A stretch of 64,000 bases of DNA from Pirellula sp. (GCA_013822735.1 PNKZ01000021.1:51981-115980); one strand, 5' to 3'. Shown: positions 27,146 through 36,945, numbered from the stretch's first letter. The notes: a model not told the origin generated them from the sequence alone. A program made the numbers and translations.

Positions 27146-27229
27146 GACAATACTTGTTTAAACGACCATTTACGCCGACGACATAAACACATACGGACAC
27201 GGAGCTTACGTCGCACACCGCCTTTCGGC

Positions 27230-27742
27230 CTACTTTTCAGATTTGAATAACTGCGCGACCGTCGTCATTCTCAAAAACAGGTGCAGCGTGTCGTCGATCA
27301 AAGACTCAAAGCCGTATTTGAGATAGAACCGACGGGCGGCCTCGTCCAATGCGGTGACTTCCACGGCAAAGACACCGACTTGCAACGAGATCGCCAGGGC
27401 GCGACGAAGTGCATCGACAAGCAGTCGCTCTCCCAAACGTCGGCCGCGATGCTTCAGGTCGACGGCCAAACGCGCCAAGTGAACCACGGGAACTCGGTGT
27501 CGCGGCAAATGTCGTCGAACAGGGTCCGGCAGATCGGCAAACTCCACCGCACCGGTTGCCAACGTGTAGTAGCCGCAGACTTGACCGGACTCACGCGGAA
27601 CGGCGACAAAAGTGAGACCGATTCGGCGACGCTCGTACTGTCCGGCATGCAGCGCGAGAAACTTGTTCAACGAATCGACGCCGCAATCAAAGTTGCGACG
27701 GTCGTGCAAGTCGCTCAGACGCACGATTTCGCAATCAACCAT
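27230..27742 (-). CDS. GNAT toxin of the TacT/AtaT type, 170 aa
   Basis: GNAT acetyltransferase domain with the features of tRNA-acetylating toxins: the N-terminal DRRNFDCGVDSLNKFL segment with the typical 'C-G-x-x-x-L-(N/D)-x-(F/Y)-L' pattern, YTLATGAVEF, the acetyl-CoA loop LAVDLKHRGRRLGERLL, and the C-terminal FYLKYGF with the family Tyr. It should acetylate the amino group of charged tRNAs and block translation. ATG 27742 is preferred over the upstream in-frame start because it overlaps the antitoxin stop by 8 bases, as in known tacAT operons. Confidence 0.88.
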   Translation of the reverse strand: MVDCEIVRLSDLHDRRNFDCGVDSLNKFLALHAGQYERRRIGLTFVAVPRESGQVCGYYTLATGAVEFADLPDPVRRHLPRHRVPVVHLARLAVDLKHRGRRLGERLLVDALRRALAISLQVGVFAVEVTALDEAARRFYLKYGFESLIDDTLHLFLRMTTVAQLFKSEK

Positions 27743-28007
27743 GCGACGGAGGCGACGCATTCGCCGCTGCCGACAGTGCCGCATTGGGCGGCGCATCCGA
27801 GTTAAGCAGCGCCTGGAAAATTTCGCGATCGCGCAGCGACAACACCGTCGTCGCTTCTGATTCCAAGACCTGTTGCGAAGCGACCGTCAGAGCGTCCGCG
27901 ACAAAGTCGTCAACCGATCGGCCGCTGCGCTCCGCAGCTTCCACAATCAGGTTTCGCAACTCCGCCGTTACGAAGAACGGCGGAGAGCTGTCGGAAGCAA
28001 ACGACAC
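27735..28007 (-). CDS. DUF1778 antitoxin (TacA-like), 90 aa
   Basis: A ribbon-helix-helix type N-terminus and the DUF1778 pattern SVDDFVADALTVASQQVL...LSLRDREIFQALLNSDAPPNAAL, the segment that wraps the GNAT toxin. The GTG start is preceded by GCGAGGTG at a normal distance. The gene lies 33 bases downstream of acetolactate synthase on the same strand and overlaps the toxin gene by 8 bases. The C-terminus is Ala/Ser-rich. It presumably represses its own promoter with the toxin. Confidence 0.87.
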   Translation of the reverse strand: MSFASDSSPPFFVTAELRNLIVEAAERSGRSVDDFVADALTVASQQVLESEATTVLSLRDREIFQALLNSDAPPNAALSAAANASPPSHG

Positions 28008-28009
28008 GG

Positions 28010-28027
28010 TTCACCTCGCTTCGTGAA
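28010..28027. promoter_or_regulatory. possible operator of the toxin-antitoxin pair
   Basis: An inverted repeat with 5-bp arms (TTCAC, 28010-28014; GTGAA, 28023-28027) lies directly upstream of the antitoxin start and overlaps its ribosome-binding site. The short arms make this only a candidate. Confidence 0.35.
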
Positions 28028-28040
28028 AATCCTTGTTGCC

Positions 28041-29822
28041 CTAGTCGTTGATCAAGTCCCGGACGGTCATGCCGCCGGGGATCATCGGCAGGACGTGCTC
28101 TTGATACGGCGTTTGGACGTCGAGCAAGTACGGGCCGTCGTAGTCGATCATTTCTTGCAGGGCAGCGGTGAGATCGGCCTTTTGATTGACGAATCGAGCG
28201 CCCCAGCCGTAGCCCTTGGCAATCTGCACGAAGTTCGGATAGCGCTCGGGGTTGCCGAGCCCGTCGCCCTTACCGGCGGCCTCCGGATGATCGACCGGGC
28301 CAAGGTAAGTGTGAGCGCGGGTGGCGTCGTGGAAGCGGTCTTCCCATTGCACGACCATGCCGAGGTGCTGGTTGTTGAGCAGCAGCACCTTCACCGGAAT
28401 CTTTTCGCAAACGCAGGTGCCGAGCTCCTGAATGTTCATTTGGAAGCTGCCGTCGCCGTCGATGTCGATGCAAAGGCGATCGGGATTCGCAACCTTGGCG
28501 CCCATGGCGGCCGGCAAACCGAAGCCCATCGTGCCGAGACCGCTCGACGAAAGCCACGTGCGCGGCTCGTTGAACTTGAACCATTGCGCGGCCCACATCT
28601 GATGTTGGCCCACGCCCACGGCGACGATCGGCTTCTTGTCTTTCGTCAAGCGATTGAGCTCGCTGATCGCGTATTGGGCCGTGATGCCGGGGAACGACTT
28701 GTCGTACTTGTACGGGTAGTCTTTCTTCCATTCGGCAAGTTGCTTGAGCCACGGCTCAAGGCCGGTCGGCGCTTCGACGATCTTGTTCAGCTCCTGCAAC
28801 GCGTACTTGATGTCGCTCGTGATGCCGATATGGGCGGGCTTGTTCTTGTGCAACTCGGAAGGATCGATGTCGATGTGCACGATCACGGCGTGCTTCGCGA
28901 ATTCAGCCAGTTTGCCGGTCACGCGATCGTCGAACCGCACACCGAACGCCAGCAGCAAATCGCACGATTCCACGGCGTAATTCGAGTAGACGCTGCCGTG
29001 CATGCCGAGCATGTCGAGCGAGAGTTCGTCGTCGCCGGGATAAGCACCGAGACCCATCAACGTCATCGAGACCGGAATGCCCGTCTTCTTTACGAACGTG
29101 CGCAACTCTTGGGAAGCTTCGCCGGCGATGATTCCGCCGCCCGCGTAAACCACCGGCTTCTTGGCGCGCTTGATCGCGGCGGCCACGGCCTTGATTTGGT
29201 CGGGCGTCGCGCGACGGTCTTCCACGTGGTAGCCCGGTAGATTCATCGGCACGTCGAAATCGGCGACGGTTTCAAACTGTTGAACGTCCTTCGGAATGTC
29301 GATCAGGACGGGCCCCGGACGGCCGGTCGTGGCAATATGAAACGCTTCGCGCATCACGCGAGCCAAGTCGGCGACGTCGGTCACTAGGTAGTGGTGCTTC
29401 GTGATGCCGCGGCAAACTTCCACCATCGGCGTCTCTTGAAACGCGTCGCTACCGATCACCGGCGTCTTCACTTGGCCCGTGATGACGATGAGCGGGATGC
29501 TGTCGAGCTTGGCGTCGGCGATGACGGTAACCAGGTTCGTTGCGCCGGGGCCGCTCGTGGCCATACAGACGCTGATCTTGCCGGTGCTGCGCGTGTAGCC
29601 CTGGGCCGCGAAGCCGCCCCCTTGCTCATGGCGCGGCAGGATCGTGCGGATTTTGTCTTTGTACTTCACCAGCGACTGGTGCAGCGGCATGCTCGCCCCG
29701 CCCGGATAGGCAAACATGACATCGACGCCGTGGCGGATGAGCGATTCGATGACGATGTCGGAGCCGCACATCAACTCGGTCTTGGCGGCGGGTTTGGCGG
29801 CAGGCTTGGAGATCGTGGCCAC
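28041..29822 (-). CDS. ilvB: acetolactate synthase large subunit, 593 aa
   Basis: The anabolic AHAS catalytic subunit, with ThDP and FAD. It has the Glu activator in [22 protein letters not shown], the FAD region of the middle domain, and the [14 protein letters not shown]...[13 protein letters not shown] motif. It makes acetolactate or acetohydroxybutyrate for branched-chain amino acids. The length is typical. A 15-residue Lys/Ala-rich N-terminus precedes the domain. No ilvN small subunit is adjacent; the toxin-antitoxin genes follow directly. Confidence 0.95.
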   Translation of the reverse strand: MATISKPAAKPAAKTELMCGSDIVIESLIRHGVDVMFAYPGGASMPLHQSLVKYKDKIRTILPRHEQGGGFAAQGYTRSTGKISVCMATSGPGATNLVTVIADAKLDSIPLIVITGQVKTPVIGSDAFQETPMVEVCRGITKHHYLVTDVADLARVMREAFHIATTGRPGPVLIDIPKDVQQFETVADFDVPMNLPGYHVEDRRATPDQIKAVAAAIKRAKKPVVYAGGGIIAGEASQELRTFVKKTGIPVSMTLMGLGAYPGDDELSLDMLGMHGSVYSNYAVESCDLLLAFGVRFDDRVTGKLAEFAKHAVIVHIDIDPSELHKNKPAHIGITSDIKYALQELNKIVEAPTGLEPWLKQLAEWKKDYPYKYDKSFPGITAQYAISELNRLTKDKKPIVAVGVGQHQMWAAQWFKFNEPRTWLSSSGLGTMGFGLPAAMGAKVANPDRLCIDIDGDGSFQMNIQELGTCVCEKIPVKVLLLNNQHLGMVVQWEDRFHDATRAHTYLGPVDHPEAAGKGDGLGNPERYPNFVQIAKGYGWGARFVNQKADLTAALQEMIDYDGPYLLDVQTPYQEHVLPMIPGGMTVRDLIND

Positions 29823-30132
29823 GGCGGAATTCTCGCAGGTCGGAAGGATTCGAAGAGACGAACGTTTCGGACATGGCCGGTCGAGGCAAAGCCCCTACTG
29901 CCAAACACTTTACCTTAAGCACGGAGGCCGATTTTGACAACGGGCGGGAAGCGTCGGCGGCGGTCCGATTCTGAATTATGACAGCCGTTTCGCGGTAAAG
30001 TTCGCCGGTTTTGCCGGGAATGCGGGCCGGCGGCAAAAAAAGCGGCCGCGAGCTGAAAAGCCCGCGGCCGCTCCAAGTAGTGAATTCACCGACTCCGGTC
30101 GCTTACGCTCCCGGAAGCGCCCCAGACTTGCC
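29823..30132. other. intergenic stretch with terminator
   Basis: A 310-base gap between ilvB and the DUF1501 gene on the same strand. It holds the terminator at 30035-30072 and, nearer ilvB, presumably its promoter. No gene supported. Confidence 0.5.
30035..30072 (-). terminator. intrinsic terminator of the DUF1501/cytochrome operon
   Basis: AGCGGCCGCG (30041-30050) pairs with CGCGGCCGCT (30063-30072). On the minus strand the stem is followed by seven T (30041-30035). It lies 60 bases behind the DUF1501 stop at 30133. Confidence 0.88.
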
Positions 30133-31425
30133 TTACGCAAACAATTGCGGAATCAACTTGCCGTCGCGCGAGATCATGACCGGGCGGCCGGTGTTGGTGT
30201 GGTATTCCTTGTGCGTGTCGATGCCAAGGCTGTGGAGCAGCGACGTCGCCACGTCGTCCGGAGCGATGGCGTCGTTCGCCGGACCTTGGCCTTTGTCGTC
30301 GCTGGCGCCGATGACCTGGCCGGTCTTCATGCCGCCGCCCGCCATGACGACGAACATGGCCCGCGGCCAGTGATCGCGTCCGCCGCGCTGGTTGATCTTC
30401 GGCGTGCGGCCGAATTCGCCCGTCATGATCACGGCCGTGGATTCCAATAGGCCGCGCTCTTCGAGCGTCGTCAGCAAGGCCGACAGCGTCTGGTCGACCA
30501 TCGGCAGGTTCTTGTCGAGCCGGGTCCAAATGTCGCTGTGCATATCCCAGCTGCCCGTGGTGAGCGTCACGAATCGTGCGCCTGCCTCGATCAGGCGAAC
30601 TGCGAGGAGTGCGCTTTGATTGACTTCGCCGTCGCCGAAACGCTTCGCGACGTTTTGGTTTTCGCGACCCAGGTCGAATGCTTCGCGCGCTCGGCGCGAG
30701 CTGATCATCGAGTAGGCCTGCTCGGAAAATTCGTCGAGGCCGCTGAGCACGTCGCTCTTGGCTTCAATCGTGCGGAAGGTGTTGTCGACCTTGGCGAGCA
30801 ACTGCTCGCGGCGATTCACTTGTTCGAGGGTCATGCCTCCTTGCAGGCCGATGCCGCGCACATTGAACGGCTGGCCCATCTTCGGCGAGGCGTTCGTGGC
30901 GAACGCGCCATACTGCAGACCCAGGAAGCCGCCCCCTTGCGGAGTGTTGGGCACGGCGACGAACGGAGGCATGTCGGGCGGCGAACTGAGTTCCTTGCTC
31001 ACGACCGAGCCGAGCGAGGGAAACTCGATCGACGGCAGCGGACGATTGCCCGTGAGCATGTACTTCGTGCCGAGTTCGTGCGCCGCCAACGTGTGGCTGA
31101 CGCCGCGGAGAATGGTGAACTTGTCGGCGCACTTGGCCAAAAGGGGGAACTTCTCGCAGATTTCCATCCCGGCGACGTTCGTCTTGATCGGCTTCAGGTC
31201 GCCGCGATATTCGACCGGCGCTTCCGGCTTCATATCGAACGTGTCCATGTGCGTCGGGCCGCCGCCGAGGCGAATGTAAATCGCGGCCTTGGCCTTGGCC
31301 GTCGACTTCACTTCGCCCGCCTTCGCCAAGCGGAGATAATCCGTGAGGCTCAATCCCGCGCCGAGCGCGCCGACTTTCAGGAAGTCGCGCCGCTTCATGC
31401 CGTCGCAAAAACGATGTTGGGACAT
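30133..31425 (-). CDS. DUF1501 Tat-exported protein, 430 aa
   Basis: The Tat motif KRRDFLKVGALG is near the N-terminus. The DUF1501 body has AIYIRLGGGPTHMDTFDMKPEAP, a WDMHSDIW motif, GEFGRTPKI and GRDHWP. It lies 73 bases downstream of a DUF1549/DUF1553 protein, the classic planctomycete pair, thought to act together at the cytoplasmic membrane or in the periplasm. The exact reaction of this pair is not established. Confidence 0.9.
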   Translation of the reverse strand: MSQHRFCDGMKRRDFLKVGALGAGLSLTDYLRLAKAGEVKSTAKAKAAIYIRLGGGPTHMDTFDMKPEAPVEYRGDLKPIKTNVAGMEICEKFPLLAKCADKFTILRGVSHTLAAHELGTKYMLTGNRPLPSIEFPSLGSVVSKELSSPPDMPPFVAVPNTPQGGGFLGLQYGAFATNASPKMGQPFNVRGIGLQGGMTLEQVNRREQLLAKVDNTFRTIEAKSDVLSGLDEFSEQAYSMISSRRAREAFDLGRENQNVAKRFGDGEVNQSALLAVRLIEAGARFVTLTTGSWDMHSDIWTRLDKNLPMVDQTLSALLTTLEERGLLESTAVIMTGEFGRTPKINQRGGRDHWPRAMFVVMAGGGMKTGQVIGASDDKGQGPANDAIAPDDVATSLLHSLGIDTHKEYHTNTGRPVMISRDGKLIPQLFA

Positions 31426-31498
31426 GGGGTGCAGTCCTTTATGAAAACAAATTCGGGTGCGATGTTGAGTAGGTGATATTCGGCGGGCGACGGAGCGG

Positions 31499-34249
31499 CT
31501 AGTGATTAACGACGAACTCTTTCGTATTGAGCAAGGCCCAAACGAGGTCGCGCAAACCTTCGGCCGGGTTCGCCGATTCTTTCAGGTAAGTTTCAGCGGT
31601 CGCCAATTCTTCGGCCGTCGGCAGCCGCGTAAAGGTCCGTAAGTAAGCTTCGCTGATGAGTTCCGCGGTCGTCATCGAGCCGGCCTTCTTACGGCGATCC
31701 GAAGTGCCCTTGGCCTCGGCGATCTTCGCTTCCAACTCGGCAACCTTTTCCTTGGCCCGAGCGCGGATTTCCTTGAGGCGATCCTCGTCGCTCTTGCCTT
31801 CGGTCGCCTTCGGCGGCACCTTGATGTCGGAAGCCTTAATTCTGGCTCGCTCTTTGTAGCGCTCGAGTTCCCGTTCCATGTTGCGGAGTGCGCTCGCGGA
31901 AGCGGCGGCCGAGTCGTTACTATTGCCGCCGGGCAGTACGGCCGAAACTTCATCGAGCCAGCCCCCCTTGCGCTCGATCATCTTGAACATTTCCTGATCG
32001 TTGCGCAGGAACACGGTTTGCAACAGCGACGGCTCGTTCGAACGTTCGCAATCGCACGGAGTCTCGCGCTTCGGCTTGCCGAAGACGCTCAGCGCGTAGG
32101 TGTTGGGGCTGTTGCGGTTCGTGTAGTCGGTGTTCATACCGACCGCACATGTCATGACCGGATCTTTCGCACGGCGGGCCAGTTCGTCCGGCCCGGCCGT
32201 CGCGTCGACCGCGGCGTCGTACACCACCTCCGCCGGTAAGCGCCGCGGCACCGCATGGCTGAAGTTACGCAGGTCGAATTCGTTCGTGGAGTTCGTGTGC
32301 CAAGAACGTTGGTACGTGTCGGAGTTGACGATCTCGCGCATCAGCCACTTGATGTCGTAATTGTGCTCGATGAACGATTCTGCCAAGTAGTCGAGCAGTT
32401 CGCGATTGCTCGGGGCATTCGCCAGGTTCATGTCGTCGGCAGGTTCGACGATGCCGACGTTGAAGTAATGAGCCCACACCCGGTTGACGAACGAACGGGC
32501 AAAGTATGGATTGTCTTTCTGACGGAGCCAGTCCATCAGCGGCCGGCGCGGATCGTCGTAGTTTTCGTCGACGACTTCATCGCCGCCGAGCACCTTCGGC
32601 GTGATCACGCGTCCGGCGGTGACCACCTTCCCCTTGTCTTTGCCGGTCTTGACCGGCGCCTTACCGGGCCGAATGAAAATTTCATCGAACGGCACTACGG
32701 TCCCATCTTCGGCAAGATCGTCGAGGTCCTTGCGAATCTTCGCGCCGCCGACTTTCTTCGGGTCGGTTTCGACCCCCGACTTCGCGATCAGGTCCTTGGC
32801 GACCTGCTTATCTCCCTGGCCTTTGGTGATGCGATCGAAGAAGGCCGTGAAGTGTTGGAAGTCGTATTGGCTCCATTGGTCGAACGGATGCTTGTGGCAC
32901 TCGGCGCATTGCAACCGAACGCCGAGGAACGCATAGCTGAACGACAACGCCTTTTCGTTCGACGTGCGCATGTTGCGGCGCATCCAGTAGTACGGCATCC
33001 CCTCGCGCTCGGTGATGTCGGCGGGATTCTCCTTGCGGACGTACGACGTCATCTCCGTGCAGTATTCGAGATAGGTCTGCCCTTGGGAGCTACGGCTCAC
33101 CGACATGACGATCCCTTCGACGATATCGTCGTAGGGCGTGTTCTCGGCGACGCGGCGGTGCAGCCATTGATACCAATGTTCGCCTGCCTTTACCGGGGCA
33201 CTGTTGCGAAGCTGGTTTTGGCTATTGCCGAGGATGTCGCTGAACTTCGTCGTCCACCAAGCCGCATAAGCCGGGCGCGAGAGCAATTCGTCGACCTTCT
33301 TGGCGCGTTTGTCGGGACTAGAGTCGGCGACGAAGGCTCGCACTTCATCGGCCGCCGGAAGTTGGCCGGTGATGTCGAGCGTGGCCCGACGGAGGAATTC
33401 CGAATCGGTGCAGACGTCCGCGGCAATGATGCCGAGCTTCTGCAGTTTGTTGATGACCAATGCGTCGACCTTCGTCTTCGTGGCGACTTCCGGATACTTC
33501 GGGCCGACCTGATCGCTCACCGGCAACAATACCGCGACCGGCACGACGCCGTTGTCGTAGTAGGCGACGATGTGGGTGTCTCCCTTGCCCGTGGCCGTGA
33601 TCTTGCCGTTGAGGTCGACCTTCGCCACGGCGTCGTCGCTCGTGGTGAAGCGGCAGAGCGGCGTGACGTCTTCCACGCTGCCGTCCGACCAATGCGAGAG
33701 CACCTTGAGTTGCGTTGTTTCACCCGGCTTCTTGTAAACGATTTCCGTCGGCGTCACTTCCATGCGCACGAAGTGGGCGTCCTTCGCTTCATCCACGGCC
33801 GGAGCGCCGGCTTCCACCCAACGGGAAATCAGCCGGTATTGCCAACTGTTTTTGTCCATCCGCTTCCCGCCGCCATGTTCGTCCTCCACATCCGACGAAG
33901 GCTTCGCCAAAATCATGCTCTCGGCGGGCTTCTTCAGGTCGACGCGCGGCTGCTCGCTTTTGACGATGGCGTCGAAGTCGGTTTTGAAGTCGTAGCCGAA
34001 GAGCGAGAGGCGGAAGCCCCCTTGTCCTTGGAACGAGCCATGGCAGGCCCGACCGTTGCAACCGAGGCGTCCCATGAGCGGGAGCACGTGCCGTTGCAGG
34101 CTCGGCACTTCCTGAGTCTCGGGGGAGGCAAACCGCTCGCTGGCGGGCGCGATAACCTTCTCCATCGACTCAGCTTCGGCCGCAGCCACATAGCCGGACG
34201 CCAAGAGAACGAGACCTAAGGCACTTAAGCGCGAAAGCAGGCGACGCAT
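31499..34249 (-). CDS. planctomycete cytochrome-like protein (PSCyt1, Big2, DUF1549, DUF1553), 916 aa
   Basis: Signal peptide at residues 1-25. A PSCyt1-type haem domain with the unusual spacing C-x4-C-H (C64, C69, H70 in CNGRACHGS) is followed by a bacterial Ig-like (Big2) domain at about 165-245 (TEIVYKKPGETTQLKVLSHWSDGS), DUF1549 (about 255-460) with a canonical CAECH haem site, and DUF1553 (about 560-880) with RSFVNRVWAHYF and NYDIKWLMREIVNSDTY. A Lys/Glu-rich coiled-coil segment lies at about 800-860. It is the first gene of the operon with the DUF1501 gene. Confidence 0.9.
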   Translation of the reverse strand: MRRLLSRLSALGLVLLASGYVAAAEAESMEKVIAPASERFASPETQEVPSLQRHVLPLMGRLGCNGRACHGSFQGQGGFRLSLFGYDFKTDFDAIVKSEQPRVDLKKPAESMILAKPSSDVEDEHGGGKRMDKNSWQYRLISRWVEAGAPAVDEAKDAHFVRMEVTPTEIVYKKPGETTQLKVLSHWSDGSVEDVTPLCRFTTSDDAVAKVDLNGKITATGKGDTHIVAYYDNGVVPVAVLLPVSDQVGPKYPEVATKTKVDALVINKLQKLGIIAADVCTDSEFLRRATLDITGQLPAADEVRAFVADSSPDKRAKKVDELLSRPAYAAWWTTKFSDILGNSQNQLRNSAPVKAGEHWYQWLHRRVAENTPYDDIVEGIVMSVSRSSQGQTYLEYCTEMTSYVRKENPADITEREGMPYYWMRRNMRTSNEKALSFSYAFLGVRLQCAECHKHPFDQWSQYDFQHFTAFFDRITKGQGDKQVAKDLIAKSGVETDPKKVGGAKIRKDLDDLAEDGTVVPFDEIFIRPGKAPVKTGKDKGKVVTAGRVITPKVLGGDEVVDENYDDPRRPLMDWLRQKDNPYFARSFVNRVWAHYFNVGIVEPADDMNLANAPSNRELLDYLAESFIEHNYDIKWLMREIVNSDTYQRSWHTNSTNEFDLRNFSHAVPRRLPAEVVYDAAVDATAGPDELARRAKDPVMTCAVGMNTDYTNRNSPNTYALSVFGKPKRETPCDCERSNEPSLLQTVFLRNDQEMFKMIERKGGWLDEVSAVLPGGNSNDSAAASASALRNMERELERYKERARIKASDIKVPPKATEGKSDEDRLKEIRARAKEKVAELEAKIAEAKGTSDRRKKAGSMTTAELISEAYLRTFTRLPTAEELATAETYLKESANPAEGLRDLVWALLNTKEFVVNH

Positions 34250-34453
34250 AACTCGTTACTCTCCGTGAGGCAGGCTGCTTCCCCGAAACAACGAAGTCAG
34301 GGAAGCAATGTCACGTAAGGGGGTGGGATTTCGGGACGATCGGGAGGCGGGGGCGTAACTGGGCCGATTCACATCGACCGCTAACTGCATTTGTCCGTCG
34401 ACGGCGTTCGGTTACGAACTTCTTGGGGCGATTACTTCCATCTGCGGAATTAA

Positions 34454-35221
34454 CTACGGAGCCGACTGCGCCGGCTTGCGGCTCTTGGCTCCGTCCTTGT
34501 CATCCGCTTTGTTTGGCGCGGTCGCCGTTTTCAACGGTTGCTTCTTCTGGTTCTGGCCGCTGGACTTCAATACCTTCTGAAATCGCTCTTCCACCAAGTC
34601 GCCTTGGCGTTGTTCCAAGTCGGTCAGCTCTTTTTGCAAGGCTGCGGCTCGGGCCGAGGTGCGCTCGTAGGAAAAGCGAATCAAGTCGCGATGCACGCTT
34701 ACCTGCTCGGCGAGAAGTTGCCGCAGCTCTTGCTCCAGTTCCGGCGTGCGATTCATCGACATCCGCGCCACGAGCAATTGAATGCGCGACGAAAGCTTCC
34801 ACTCCTGCAATTCCAATTCGTAGCGCAGCGGCTGTTGCTCTTGGCTCATCGCCAAGCGTTCGCTGACTCGAAATAGCTCGCGGATGGCCTTTTGATATTC
34901 TTGCGGGCGGCGCGTCTTCAGCCGGTCCAACAGGTCGGCCAGTTCCCCGTGATGCATCCGCACGAACGTCAGCGCCGCCGCTTCCCGTTCGGGCGTGAAC
35001 CCCTGGGCGGGTTTTACTAGTTTCGGGGCTTTCGGCGCCGCTGTCGCGCCGACGGCGGGAATCGAGGAGACGGGCTTTATCGCGTCGTCATCAGCGAAAG
35101 TTGACGGGGAGTGCCCGACGACGCTCCAGGCCATGGCGCCGAGCGCAGCGAGCACGCCCGCAGAAATGCGCAATGGGGCACCGTGAAAGAATCTTGTCAG
35201 GGACAAACCGGCCGATCGCAT
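34454..35221 (-). CDS. membrane-anchored coiled-coil protein, 255 aa, unknown
   Basis: One N-terminal hydrophobic segment (about 16-36), an Ala/Pro/Lys linker, then a long, highly charged alpha-helical region (residues about 70-215) with heptad-like Leu/Glu/Arg spacing, and a Lys/Gln/Ala-rich tail. No known domain. Its stop is about 200 bases upstream of the cytochrome-like gene, and it begins 75 bases after the upstream envelope protein; the three may form one envelope operon. A periplasmic scaffold role is possible but unproven. Confidence 0.72.
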   Translation of the reverse strand: MRSAGLSLTRFFHGAPLRISAGVLAALGAMAWSVVGHSPSTFADDDAIKPVSSIPAVGATAAPKAPKLVKPAQGFTPEREAAALTFVRMHHGELADLLDRLKTRRPQEYQKAIRELFRVSERLAMSQEQQPLRYELELQEWKLSSRIQLLVARMSMNRTPELEQELRQLLAEQVSVHRDLIRFSYERTSARAAALQKELTDLEQRQGDLVEERFQKVLKSSGQNQKKQPLKTATAPNKADDKDGAKSRKPAQSAP

Positions 35222-35296
35222 CGAAAGTCCGCCTAACTAACGCGCCTCAATCTTAAGGAAACCCAAGCTCACCAAAACCACTGCGACAACCGCCGA

Positions 35297-35857
35297 CTAT
35301 TCGTTCGCCGCGGAGGTCGATTCGACGACGGCCGCCAAGAGCCAGTCGGGGGCCGTCATGTCCATGTCGTCCGCCGTTTGCACGGCCAGATCGTGATCTT
35401 CCGTTTCCACTTCGTCTTCGGTCGTCAGGGCGTCGACCAGCGACGAAGGAGCGTCCCACGAGTGCTCGGGGCCCAACGCGGCGAGCAAGCGCGAGTCGGA
35501 CTCGGCCTGCGCTTCGGCGACTTCCTGCGGACCCTGCTCGCCGGCAGTTCGGAAGGTTTGCCAGCCGACAACCAATGCAACGCATGCCGCCGTGGCGACC
35601 ATGATCCATGTTGCAGTCGCGGAACGACCGGCCGACGCGGCCGTTGCAGAAGCAACCGGCTGCAAGTCGATGGCCGCCCGAACCGTTTCACCAAGTTTCA
35701 CCGCTTCGGCAAGCGCATCGCAGGCGACCGGATCGATACTCAGTTGCTCTTCGAACAACCGCGCCGCCTCGTCCGACAATTCACCGACGGAATATTGATA
35801 CGCCGTCCACAGGAGTTCGTCGTTAACTCGGAGTTCATCGTTGCTTACGCGTGCCAT
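35297..35857 (-). CDS. anti-sigma-factor-like single-pass protein, 186 aa
   Basis: A cytoplasmic N-terminal domain of about 75 residues with the layout of anti-sigma ASD domains (DELLWTAYQYSVGELSDEAARLFEEQLSIDPVACDAL: 'y..GeLs..e...fE..L..dp.c..al'), one membrane helix at about 84-101, and an acidic, low-complexity exterior tail. No zinc-ligand HxxxCxxC is seen. No ECF sigma factor gene is next to it, so the regulatory role is inferred from architecture only. Confidence 0.6.
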   Translation of the reverse strand: MARVSNDELRVNDELLWTAYQYSVGELSDEAARLFEEQLSIDPVACDALAEAVKLGETVRAAIDLQPVASATAASAGRSATATWIMVATAACVALVVGWQTFRTAGEQGPQEVAEAQAESDSRLLAALGPEHSWDAPSSLVDALTTEDEVETEDHDLAVQTADDMDMTAPDWLLAAVVESTSAANE

Positions 35858-36514
35858 ATCTGCCCCAATTCCGGACCGCTCAAAAGTCCGTTCCCGCTGG
35901 AAAGTCTCAGCATAACTTTGGAAGGCTCGGAGTTTCCGATCGACCGACCGTTAATCTGATGCGCTTTCGGCGGCATTTATTTGCCGACTGAGACAATTCC
36001 CGGCACATCGGAAAGACCGGCACGACAAACTGCAAACCATTTATGAATAAGCACTTACGCGATGCCTAAAGGAATCGCCGGGAGGCCCGTCGCGATAGTC
36101 CGACGCCTGAGACTGCGAAAGGGATTTCCTCCCGATTTTTTCGGCAGCGCACGCGAAGTCAGCAGCTCGTCCCGCTCCGACGTCGATCAAGCCGTCGAAT
36201 GTGCCGCGTGGCAAAAATGCAACGCCGGCAAAACCGTCGCGACCGCAATGATCGACAACAACTGCATGACCCGAACCCGACTTTGACGATTGCGCGGAGT
36301 GTGACGACGCGCGACTTCGCGGGCGTTGCGAATTGGCAACATTCTCCGCTGAATCCATCGAGAGGTTCTTCGCCTCGTAACTAGCGTGAGATTTAGGTGC
36401 CGAACCTTTCGCGGTTCGGTGGACCCAAGTGCTTCGCTCTCTCCCCGTTGATGCGAACGCCGATCCAACCCTGCGCTTCACCGGCGCCCGTTCCCTCTCA
36501 CACGGAGTTTGCAA
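35858..36514. other. gene-free stretch, 657 bp
   Basis: No supported gene. A long minus-strand frame (36041-36859) is low-complexity, antisense to the pilin-like gene, and rejected. A hairpin CCGAACC/GGTTCGG (36400-36419) lies in the probable leader of the next gene. A sigma-54-like sequence at about 36019-36034 has the wrong spacing. Confidence 0.45.
36400..36419 (+). promoter_or_regulatory. leader hairpin before pilin-like gene
   Basis: CCGAACC (36400-36406) and GGTTCGG (36413-36419) form a 7-bp stem about 95 bases upstream of the ATG at 36515. It could be a leader RNA structure; I do not recognise a riboswitch class. Confidence 0.3.
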
Positions 36515-36871
36515 ATGAAGATTCTGTTCGTTCGGTTGTGGCACGAAGATGTCGGCGCCATCGTTTCGGCCGAAATCATGCTCGTCGCCTCGATTCTCGT
36601 GATCGGCGTCATCGTCGGTCTCTCTGCCTTGCGCGATTCGGTGGTTACCGAACTCGCCGACGTGGCTCAGGCTCTGGCCAACGTCAATCAGTCGTACAGT
36701 TTCAGCGGCGTGACCGGCCACCATGCCTTTAGCGGCGGCGGTGCATTTACCGACTTGACCGACTTCTGCGACACGGCCGATGCGTTTAGCGATAAGGGCA
36801 ACTCGAAGTGCGTGCAAATCTGCAGTACCGCCGCAGTTCCCGAAGGCAGCGTACACCACGGCGGCTGGTAG
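36515..36871 (+). CDS. pilin-like or TadE-like single-helix protein, 118 aa
   Basis: A short N-terminus ending in a Gly (EDVGAIVSAEIML) is followed by a hydrophobic helix (about 20-40) containing a Glu near its start, then a polar C-terminal domain with three Cys. G-x-x-x-x-x-E with a following hydrophobic helix recalls type IV pilin and Flp-like signal regions, and prepilin processing is conceivable. No pilus assembly genes are adjacent. The start is set by GGAG at 36504-36507. A hairpin terminator follows. Confidence 0.6.
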   Translation: MKILFVRLWHEDVGAIVSAEIMLVASILVIGVIVGLSALRDSVVTELADVAQALANVNQSYSFSGVTGHHAFSGGGAFTDLTDFCDTADAFSDKGNSKCVQICSTAAVPEGSVHHGGW

Positions 36872-36907
36872 TCGGATCGCCTGAGATACGCAAATAGCAA
36901 AACAACG

Positions 36908-36945
36908 AAGCCCGGGAACGACCGCATGGTCATCCCGGGCTTTGC
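36908..36945 (+). terminator. intrinsic terminator-like hairpin
   Basis: AAGCCCGGGA (36908-36917) pairs with TCCCGGGCTT (36933-36942), and an inner GACC/GGTC pair extends into the loop. TTTGCT follows. It is 37 bases behind the pilin-like stop. Confidence 0.75.

Noticed and set aside
32255..34219. 654-codon plus-strand frame
   Set aside because: Shadow of the well-supported cytochrome-like gene on the minus strand; no motif of its own.
36019..36034. Sigma-54-like GGCAC...TGC sequence
   Set aside because: Spacing between GG and GC is one base too long for a -24/-12 promoter and there is no gene directly downstream.
36041..36859. 272-codon minus-strand frame over the pilin-like gene
   Set aside because: Low-complexity, without motifs; the plus-strand frame has a ribosome-binding site, a membrane helix and a terminator.
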